A stretch of DNA of 7,044 nucleotides from Acidobacteriota bacterium (GTDB lineage: Bacteria; Acidobacteriota; Vicinamibacteria; Vicinamibacterales; SCN-69-37): the NCBI GenBank assembly GCA_024653875.1, contig JANLHE010000485.1:1-7044 (forward strand), given 5' to 3'. The notes under the pieces are model-generated. The model made no database searches, was not told where the DNA came from, and worked only from the letters and a program-made list of their open reading frames with translations. Below are positions 1 through 5,035 of this stretch, piece by piece; positions within the stretch are counted from its first letter, which is position 1; each line of letters starts with the position of its first letter. The position numbers and the translations under genes were made by a program.

Positions 1-251
1 AGGCGCTTGATCAGATCCAGGTACCGGTCGGCGTCCTTCCGCTTGACGTAATCGAGCAGGCGGCGGCGCTGGCCGACCAGCTTGAGGAGGCCGCGACGGG
101 AATGGTGATCTTTGGCGTGGGTCTTGAAGTGTTCGGTGAGGTAGGTGATACGTTCGCTGAGGATTGCCACTTGAACTTCCGGGGAGCCGGTGTCGCCTTC
201 GTGGGTCTTGTACGTACCAATAACTTCGGTCTTGCGGTCTTTGCTAAGCAC
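1..251 (-). CDS. rpsO: 30S ribosomal protein S15 (C-terminus cut by window edge)
   Basis: S15 is a primary 16S rRNA-binding protein of the small subunit platform and contacts helices 20-22. Reading the minus strand from a GTG at 251 gives 83 complete codons and then two bases of a Leu codon at the window edge. Bacterial S15 is about 88-89 residues, so only about five residues are missing. The family pattern is clear: TGSPEVQVAILSERI near residues 21-35, the rRNA-contacting DHHSRRGLLKLVGQRRRLL near 48-66, and the terminal helix RYLDLIKR. No in-frame ATG lies upstream. The GTG is preceded nine bases away by a strong purine-rich ribosome binding site (GGAAGGA, 261-267). It lies downstream of truB on the same strand, the usual bacterial truB-rpsO order; ribF, often between them, is absent here. 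Identity is essentially certain. Confidence 0.97.
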   Translation of the reverse strand, partial: MLSKDRKTEVIGTYKTHEGDTGSPEVQVAILSERITYLTEHFKTHAKDHHSRRGLLKLVGQRRRLLDYVKRKDADRYLDLIKR

Positions 252-260
252 GATCGGTGT

Positions 261-267
261 TCCTTCC
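261..267 (-). promoter_or_regulatory. Ribosome binding site of rpsO
   Basis: The minus strand reads GGAAGGA here, ending nine bases before the GTG at 251. It decides the S15 start, since no ATG is available in frame. This is seen directly and the spacing is normal. Confidence 0.8.
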
Positions 268-359
268 ACGGGCTGTCCAGAGTGCGCGGGAGTGCGCATG
301 ACCAAACAGCCGTAAGTACTGGGCCAACAAAGGGTTAATTGTATAACGGAACGGGCAGC

Positions 360-414
360 CGGAGGGCACGGGCTTTAGCCCGTGCCTGTCCCGGGCTGAA
401 GCCCGGGACCTCCG
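360..414. repeat. Twin perfect stem-loops with shared core (repeat element or terminator/attenuator)
   Basis: Two perfect inverted repeats lie side by side. The first pairs 365-374 with 377-386 and the second pairs 388-397 with 400-409. Each has a 10-bp GC-rich stem and only two unpaired bases at the tip. Both share the core CGGGCT-NN-AGCCCG. CGGAGG at 360-365 can also pair with CCTCCG at 409-414, closing both hairpins into a three-way-junction shape (the end bases 365 and 409 are shared between stems). It starts five bases after the truB stop and lies upstream of rpsO. There is no T-run after either stem on either strand, so a classic intrinsic terminator is not shown. The paired, core-sharing design resembles dispersed REP-like palindromes, and I associate this core with acidobacterial genomes. 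That family link is recollection, not tested here. Confidence 0.75.
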
Positions 415-418
415 AGCG

Positions 419-1366
419 CTATACGAGCACCACGCTCGGGTGGAGCAGCCCTCCGCGAAAGTCCGCCAGGGCGGCCAAGGCCCCCGTTTCGTCCAGCAGC
501 CGCACCTTTGACGCCCAGGCGCCAGCCGGAACCCATTGACCCGTCACAAGTTGCTGGCCCACGGGGTTGCCGTGCCTGACCCGGGCCATGCCCCCCTCGG
601 ACAACGTCACGGTCGGCAGTTCCGGCAGGGCATCGGCCAGCGAGATGAGCCGGGGCTCGAGCAGGGGGCCCAGCCGGTCGGCCTCATCCAGGGACGTGGC
701 CGCTTCCACCTGGAACGCCCCGGACCGGGTCCGCCGGAGGGCCTCCAGATGGGCCCCGCACCCGAGCCGGTCGCCCAGATCCCGCGCCAGCGACCGCACG
801 TAGAACCCGGCCGAGACGGTCATGGTGAGGCGGACGAGGTCCCCGGTGCGCTCGATCAACTCCAGCGACCGGATGGTGACCGTCGCGGTCTTGAGCGCCA
901 CGTGCTGATCGCGCCGCGCCAGGTCGTACGCCTTGTGCCCGTCCACTTTCTTCGCCGAGTGCTGCGGGGGCATCTGCTCGAACGTGCCCTGGAAGTGCGT
1001 CAGCGCGTCCTGAAGCGCCTCGTCCGGGACGTAGGGCGTGGCTTTCCTGGGCTGAGCGGAGTCGAAGCCAGCCGCGCCAATTGGCTCACCCGCCGCATCG
1101 TCGGTCGTGGTGGCCCAGCCGAGGCGGACGACCGCTTCATACGTCTTGTCGTGCCCGCTCAGGAGCGTGGCCAGGCGCGTGGCCTTGCCGAGCAGCATGA
1201 CGAGCAGGCCGGTGGCGCGCGGGTCGAGCGTGCCGGCATGGCCGATGCTGCGTTCGCGCGTGACCTGCCGCAGCCGCGCCACCACATCGTGCGACGTGGG
1301 ACCGGAGGGCTTGTCGATGAGTAAAATGCCGTTCAGGGTTAACCACCTGACGCCCGAAAGCGTCAA
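419..1366 (-). CDS. truB: tRNA pseudouridine(55) synthase
   Basis: TruB isomerises U55 to pseudouridine in the T-loop of nearly all tRNAs and also acts as a tRNA-folding chaperone. Numbered from the outermost usual start (TTG at 1366, 315 aa), the protein shows NGILLIDKPSG at 12-22, the catalytic-loop motif GHAGTLDPRATG with nucleophile Asp48, the KTY motif at 74-76, a P-Q-H-S-A-K-K segment at 134-140, and FYVRSLARDLG at 188-198 followed by ALRRTRSG. A TruB C-terminal/PUA-like region runs from about 250 to the end. Length is normal. The TTG has no visible ribosome binding site. Homologues usually begin one residue before the Asn/Asp-Gly of the NGILLIDKP motif, which here is a CTG at 1336 with AGGTGG six bases upstream, so the real product may be 305 aa. 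Residues 100-109 are encoded by a 30-base repeat-like insert. The gene is followed by rpsO and diverges from the permease at 1390. Confidence 0.95.
   Translation of the reverse strand: MTLSGVRWLTLNGILLIDKPSGPTSHDVVARLRQVTRERSIGHAGTLDPRATGLLVMLLGKATRLATLLSGHDKTYEAVVRLGWATTTDDAAGEPIGAAGFDSAQPRKATPYVPDEALQDALTHFQGTFEQMPPQHSAKKVDGHKAYDLARRDQHVALKTATVTIRSLELIERTGDLVRLTMTVSAGFYVRSLARDLGDRLGCGAHLEALRRTRSGAFQVEAATSLDEADRLGPLLEPRLISLADALPELPTVTLSEGGMARVRHGNPVGQQLVTGQWVPAGAWASKVRLLDETGALAALADFRGGLLHPSVVLV
1040..1069. repeat. 30-base repeat-like insert inside truB
   Basis: This is exactly 30 bases (10 codons) with 5-base inverted ends, GGCTT at 1040-1044 and AAGCC at 1065-1069. It surrounds CTGAGCGGAGTCGAAG at 1052-1067. 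That core matches a short dispersed repeat that I recall from many environmental bacterial genomes. It encodes GFDSAQPRKA on the truB strand, in a loop between the TDDAAGEP segment and the helix starting VPDEAL. Bacterial TruB proteins are normally shorter in this loop. The insert keeps the frame. Repeat membership is recollection and needs a genome-wide search. Confidence 0.55.
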
Positions 1367-1389
1367 AAGATCGAGGGTAACATACGACC
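1337..1389. promoter_or_regulatory. Divergent truB / permease control region
   Basis: Only 53 bases separate the CTG candidate of truB from the permease ATG, or 23 if truB starts at TTG 1366. Any promoters must be shared, back-to-back, or inside the opposite gene. A GACGC/GCGTC hairpin (1349-1364) and a GAGGG-type ribosome binding site for the permease (1373-1377, 12 bases before its ATG) are visible. On the minus strand TATGTT (1379-1384) is a weak -10 candidate for truB without a convincing -35. I do not assign promoters. Confidence 0.35.
1343..1348 (-). promoter_or_regulatory. Candidate ribosome binding site for a CTG start of truB
   Basis: The minus strand reads AGGTGG, then six bases, then CTG at 1336-1334, then codons for NGILLIDKP. 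Directly upstream, a hairpin with a perfect 5-bp stem (1349-1353 pairs with 1360-1364) ends just before this site. If translation began at the TTG at 1366, both elements would be coding. The arrangement favours the CTG start but does not prove it. Confidence 0.45.
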
Positions 1390-3861
1390 ATGATCTGGCT
1401 TCAATCAGACATCCGTTACGCGTGGCGCGTGGTGCGGCGGCAGCCCGGCTTCAGCGCGGTGGCGATCCTGACGACCGCGCTCGCGGTTGGCGCCACGACC
1501 TTGCTCTTCAGCGTGGCCGATGGGGTGCTCGGCAAACCGCTCGCGTATCCGACCGCGGCGTCGCTGGTTCGGCTCAGCGAGACGCGCGAGGGCGCCACGC
1601 GGCAGTTGCCGTCCCTCATCACGCACGTGACCTTCCAGACCTGGCGCGGCACCGCGCAGGATCCGCCGTCCACCATTGACGGCATCGCGGGGTTTCGCGC
1701 CACGTCGATGGTCGTGGGGCAGGCGGGCAGCGTGGAACGGCTGCGCGGCGTGTCCGCCACCGCGTCGCTGTTCGACGTCCTGGGCCTGCGGCCCGAGCGC
1801 GGCGCGTTCTTCACGGAAGCCGATGCCGATTCAGGCCGCCCGCGCGTGGCGGTGATTAGCCATGACCTGTGGCGGACGCGGTTCGCGCTCGACGACGCCG
1901 CCATCGGCCGGATGCTGGACCTGGACGGCGTGCCGCATCAGATTGTCGGCGTGTTGCCCGAGGGGATGGCGTTTCCCGAGCCGGACATCCAGTTCGTGAC
2001 GCCGATGTTCGTGCCGCCCGTGGTGGTCTCGACCGACGGCAGTTCCTCGATCTCGCTGTTTGCCGCCATCGCCAGGTTGAAGGCCGGCGCCACGCCGGTG
2101 CAGGCCGCGGCCGAGGCGACGGTCCGCGCCAACACCGGCCCGCCGCCCGCGATGATCGACACGGCCGTGTTCGGCAGCCGCGGCCCCAGGAAGATCGCCG
2201 CCGTGTCGCTCATGGACTTCCTGACCGCCGAGGTGCGCCCGGCGATTCTGGTGTTCATGGTGGCGGTGGGGCTGTTGTTTCTCACCGCCGTGTCGAACAT
2301 CTCAAGTCTGCAACTGGCGCGGTCGGCGGCCCGCCGGAGGGAGTTCGCCATCCGCGCGGCGATTGGCGCCGGCACCGGCCGTCTGGCCCGGCAGCTCCTC
2401 GTGGAGTCCGCCATGCTTGGCGTGATGGGCGGCCTCGTGGGACTGGCGTTGGCGGCCGCGCTGCACCAACTCCTGCCCACGCTGCTCCCGGCGGATTTTC
2501 CCCGCGTGTCGGACATCGTGGTGGATTGGCGCGTGATGGGTTTTGCCGCGGCGATGTCCATGGCGGCAGGCCTGCTGTTTGGATTGTTGCCGGTCTGGCA
2601 GATGCGGCGTGTGCGCCTGGTGGACGCGCTGCTGGAGGATGGGCAGGCGCCGATGGGGCTGAGCGGCCGTACCGCCGCGGGACGGCTCCGGGCCGGCATC
2701 ATGATCGGCCAGGTGGCCGCAGCCGCCGTGCTCCTGGTCGGCGCAGGACTGCTGGGGCGCTCGTTCAGCGCGTTGTGGACGGCCGACCGCGGCTACGAAC
2801 CCGTCAATATGCTCACGGCGCGCGTGCCCATGCCCGATCGCGGTTTCACGGGCGCCAGGCGGGCCGAGGTCATGCAGCAGTTGCTCGGGCGCGTGCGGGC
2901 GATACCGGGTGTGCGTCACGCCGGTTATACGTCGGTGCTGCCGCTGACCAACGTGGACGCGCTCATGGGATTCACGTTGCCGGGCCGAGGGCCGGGCGGG
3001 ACCGTCCTCAATGCACAGGCCGCCGTGCGCTTGGTGAGCCCGGGACTTCTCCAGGCGCTGGGCGCCACGCTCGCCGAGGGCCGAGACTTCACTGACACCG
3101 ATACTCCGGCAGCCGCGTCCGTCCTGTTGGTCAACGAGACGTTCGCGCGGACCTATATGGACGGCGAGGGCGTGGGCGCGCGGCTGCCGATCGCCGCCGA
3201 TCCCGACCGCAACGAATCCGAGGTCATCGGAATCGTGCGCGACATCCAGCCGCAAACCCGGGGGGAGTCGCCGCGCCCGGAAATCTACTTCGCCGCCGCG
3301 CAGGTCGCCGCGGGGCTCGGCTACTCCGAACCGGTCATTGTTGCCCGCACGTCCGCGGATCCGGGCGCGTTGATTCCCGCGCTGCGTGACACCGTGCAAC
3401 AGATCGACGGACGCATCCTGCTCGACAACGTCATGACGATGGAGGATCGGTTGCGCGCGGGGCTGGCGCGGCCGCGGCTCTACGCCCTGCTGGCCACCAG
3501 CCTGTCGTCGCTGGCCCTGCTCATCGCCGGTGTCGGCGTGTTCGGCGTGTTGTCCTACACCGTGACCCAGCGCCGCCGTGAGATTGGCGTCCGCGCGGCG
3601 CTCGGGGCGCGGCCACGCGACATCATCATGCTGACGATCCGTCAGGGGTTGTGGATCACGGCGGCCGGCCTGGTGCTGGGACTTGGCGCGGCCGCGCTGC
3701 TCGTGCGCTATCTCGACGGCTTGTTGTGGGGCGTCGTGCCGTTCGATCCCGTCAGCTTCGCGCAGGTGCCGCTTGTGTTGCTGCTGGTGGCGGTGCTGGC
3801 GTGCTGGTGGCCGGCTCGCCGCGCGACCCGGATCGATCCACTAACCGCGCTGCGTCCGTAA
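1390..3861 (+). CDS. ADOP-type duplicated FtsX/MacB permease
   Basis: This 823-residue inner-membrane protein is built from two MacB/FtsX permease units in tandem. The N-terminus (DIRYAWRVVRRQPGFSAVAIL) is the typical ADOP opening and precedes the first membrane helix at about 22-44. A periplasmic MacB-like core domain (about 46-280) follows, then helices near 284-308, 338-361 and 383-404. The second unit starts with a helix near 434-456, has a second periplasmic domain (about 465-690), and ends with helices near 701-724, 752-776 and 790-810. Cytoplasmic coupling segments with the R-R-R-E-hydrophobic-x-x-R-A-A-x-G-A pattern appear twice (316-327 and 728-740). The C-terminus PARRATRIDPLTALRP is typical. 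Length and layout match the family. No ATPase gene is next to it, hence 'orphan'. MacB relatives drive export mechanically with a partner ATPase; the substrate here is unknown. The ATG has a GAGGG site 12 bases upstream. Confidence 0.93.
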   Translation: MIWLQSDIRYAWRVVRRQPGFSAVAILTTALAVGATTLLFSVADGVLGKPLAYPTAASLVRLSETREGATRQLPSLITHVTFQTWRGTAQDPPSTIDGIAGFRATSMVVGQAGSVERLRGVSATASLFDVLGLRPERGAFFTEADADSGRPRVAVISHDLWRTRFALDDAAIGRMLDLDGVPHQIVGVLPEGMAFPEPDIQFVTPMFVPPVVVSTDGSSSISLFAAIARLKAGATPVQAAAEATVRANTGPPPAMIDTAVFGSRGPRKIAAVSLMDFLTAEVRPAILVFMVAVGLLFLTAVSNISSLQLARSAARRREFAIRAAIGAGTGRLARQLLVESAMLGVMGGLVGLALAAALHQLLPTLLPADFPRVSDIVVDWRVMGFAAAMSMAAGLLFGLLPVWQMRRVRLVDALLEDGQAPMGLSGRTAAGRLRAGIMIGQVAAAAVLLVGAGLLGRSFSALWTADRGYEPVNMLTARVPMPDRGFTGARRAEVMQQLLGRVRAIPGVRHAGYTSVLPLTNVDALMGFTLPGRGPGGTVLNAQAAVRLVSPGLLQALGATLAEGRDFTDTDTPAAASVLLVNETFARTYMDGEGVGARLPIAADPDRNESEVIGIVRDIQPQTRGESPRPEIYFAAAQVAAGLGYSEPVIVARTSADPGALIPALRDTVQQIDGRILLDNVMTMEDRLRAGLARPRLYALLATSLSSLALLIAGVGVFGVLSYTVTQRRREIGVRAALGARPRDIIMLTIRQGLWITAAGLVLGLGAAALLVRYLDGLLWGVVPFDPVSFAQVPLVLLLVAVLACWWPARRATRIDPLTALRP

Positions 3862-4153
3862 GCAGCCTCACGCCGAGCACGGCGAATCCCCACGCGATGG
3901 CCGCTGCCGTCGCCGCAATGCTCAGGGCTGCAACATGCGGCGCGCCGATGATGGCCAGCGCCAACATTCCGAGGACGCCGCTCACGACCAGCAACGGCGC
4001 ACGGCGTCTGGCGGCATGCAGGCCCTCACGTCCCTCGGCCCCGGCCAGCCGGAACTCCGCCCTGACGAATTGCCCGACGCTGCCGACGAACTGCATGGCC
4101 ATTGCCAGTGAGGATACCGAGGTCGGCAGCTCGACCGCTGTCCCGAACTGCAC
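3752..4153 (-). CDS. Small two-helix membrane protein, holin-superfamily/DUF1469-like
   Basis: This is a 133-residue predicted membrane protein of unknown role. An amphipathic N-terminal part (about 20-50, including VRAEFRLAGAEGREGLHAARR) precedes two membrane helices near 53-71 and 76-97. A disordered Ala/Pro-rich tail runs from about 110 to 133. The helix with charged Arg/Glu/Ala repeats before a double membrane hairpin resembles the DUF1469/'phage holin family III' proteins common in bacterial chromosomes; the resemblance is by eye. The start is GTG at 4153, with GAGG (4160-4163) overlapping the stop codon of the upstream ferredoxin-NuoB gene and six bases of spacing. This argues for translational coupling and membership in the same operon. 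Its last 110 bases lie antisense to the conserved end of the ADOP permease, and that overlap encodes the Ala/Pro tail. It could be only a lineage-specific accessory of the complex. Confidence 0.68.
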   Translation of the reverse strand: MQFGTAVELPTSVSSLAMAMQFVGSVGQFVRAEFRLAGAEGREGLHAARRRAPLLVVSGVLGMLALAIIGAPHVAALSIAATAAAIAWGFAVLGVRLLTDAARLVDRSGSRGEPATSTPAPPPAATQAAPARS

Positions 4154-4159
4154 AGCGGG

Positions 4160-4163
4160 CCTC
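4160..4163 (-). promoter_or_regulatory. Ribosome binding site embedded in the upstream stop codon
   Basis: The minus strand reads TGAGG: the TGA stop of the ferredoxin-NuoB gene (4162-4164) overlaps GAGG, which lies six bases before the GTG at 4153. It supports the GTG start over the internal ATGs that follow about 17 codons later. Confidence 0.6.
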
Positions 4164-5016
4164 AGCGGTTGACGCGCGCCTCGCGCACACCCATCGCGAC
4201 GAGCAGACCGTTCAGGATGGCCTGGGGACGAGGCGGGCAGCCGGGGATGTAGACGTCGACGGGCAACACGCGATCCACGCCGCCGATCGCGGCATAGGTC
4301 CCTTCACCGAACAGGCCGCCGCTGCAGCCACACGCGCCGACGGCGACCACCACGCGTGGCTCCGGCGTCGCCTCATAGGTCTTGCGCAGCGCCACTTCCA
4401 TGTTGCGCGTCACCGGTCCGGTCACCAGCAGCGCATCGGCGTGCCTGGGACTGGCCACGAAGTGGATGCCAAATCGCTCGAGATCGTAGTACGGGTTCGC
4501 GGTGGCCGCGATTTCCAATTCGCAGCCATTGCAGCTGCCGGCGTCCACCTGCCGCACGTGCAGCGACCGTCCCAACCGGCCGAGGATGCGGGCCTTCAAC
4601 TGCGCCGCGGCGTCCGCGAGGCTGAGGCCGGGGGCCAGTTCGACCTGCCGGTACGTTCCGCGGCCGGTCACGGGGTTGACATCGAACGAGGCTGTTCGCG
4701 CGAGCTGGTCGCGACTGTACGCGGCCACCTCGATGTCCGGCGAGACGCTGATGGCCTGCTCCGGGCATGCGGTGACACAGGCGCGACATTGAATGCAGGC
4801 GGCGTACGACAACGAGACGTGCGTCAGGACGTGCGCCAGCACGGGGGTGACCGCCTCCGCCCGAATCGCGCCCGTCGGACACGCGCGGGTACAGGCGTCA
4901 CAGGCGACGCACCGCGTGAAGTCCATCACGGGAAACCCGAAGGACGCCTGCCCGCCAAACGGACCGGCTTCGGTCAGTGTGCCGGTACGAAGGCTCTTGG
5001 TGAGGATGCCCAACAT
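4162..5016 (-). CDS. Ferredoxin-NuoB fusion subunit of a hydrogenase-4-like (Ehr) complex (HyfH-HyfI type)
   Basis: This 284-residue iron-sulfur subunit joins two proteins that are separate in E. coli hydrogenase-3/4. Residues 30-90 form a 2[4Fe-4S] ferredoxin domain with Cys36/39/42/46-Pro and Cys74/77/80/84-Pro. A linker of about 60 residues follows. Residues 150-284 form a NuoB/HycG/HyfI-like domain with SCNGCE (Cys162, Cys165), GACGCSGG (Cys229, Cys231) and PGCPPRP (Cys260), which can ligate an N2-type [4Fe-4S] cluster. By family knowledge it would pass electrons along the peripheral arm to the site formed with the NuoD-like subunit, on the cytoplasmic side of the membrane. The ATG at 5016 has AAGGA seven bases upstream, and the gene starts 19 bases after the HyfG-like stop. 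HycF-HycG fusion is the alternative name. The electron donor is not revealed. Confidence 0.92.
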   Translation of the reverse strand: MLGILTKSLRTGTLTEAGPFGGQASFGFPVMDFTRCVACDACTRACPTGAIRAEAVTPVLAHVLTHVSLSYAACIQCRACVTACPEQAISVSPDIEVAAYSRDQLARTASFDVNPVTGRGTYRQVELAPGLSLADAAAQLKARILGRLGRSLHVRQVDAGSCNGCELEIAATANPYYDLERFGIHFVASPRHADALLVTGPVTRNMEVALRKTYEATPEPRVVVAVGACGCSGGLFGEGTYAAIGGVDRVLPVDVYIPGCPPRPQAILNGLLVAMGVREARVNR

Positions 5017-5035
5017 CAGTGTGTCCTTGTCCGCC

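Larger units (their letters stand above)
252..418 (-). other. truB-rpsO spacer / rpsO leader
   Basis: This spacer holds no believable gene; the short plus-strand frames crossing it have no family resemblance or ribosome binding site. It contains the twin stem-loop (360-414), an AT-rich island at 331-346 in otherwise GC-rich DNA, and a small potential hairpin at 283-298 (5-bp stem, 6-base loop). On the minus strand the AT-rich island includes TATACAAT, which could be a -10 element for rpsO, but I see no good -35 about 17 bases upstream. The leader is long enough to hold an S15 autoregulatory structure, which is known for rpsO in several bacteria, but I cannot assign one by eye. Confidence 0.45.

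Noticed and set aside
331..346. Definite sigma-70 promoter for rpsO
   Set aside because: A TATACAAT-like -10 is visible on the minus strand, but no -35 stands at proper distance; kept only as a remark.
387..414. Intrinsic terminator for truB
   Set aside because: Strong stems are present, but neither strand shows a run of T after them, so I describe them as a stem-loop repeat instead.
536..1324. Long plus-strand open frame of 262 codons
   Set aside because: It lies wholly antisense to truB, which has unmistakable family motifs. It is rich in Arg/Gly/Pro with no domain pattern, a shadow of GC-rich codon usage.
1869..3095. Plus-strand open frame of 408 codons in another phase
   Set aside because: It lies inside the permease in a different phase, with Arg/Gly/Ala-rich low-information composition.
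2302..3399. Minus-strand open frame of 365 codons
   Set aside because: It is antisense to the ADOP permease; composition is His/Arg/Gln-rich shadow type without motifs.
3651..4172. Plus-strand open frame of 173 codons after the permease
   Set aside because: Its first part is an out-of-phase reading of the permease end and the rest is antisense to the small membrane protein, which has membrane helices and a ribosome binding site. The choice for the second half is less certain than elsewhere.
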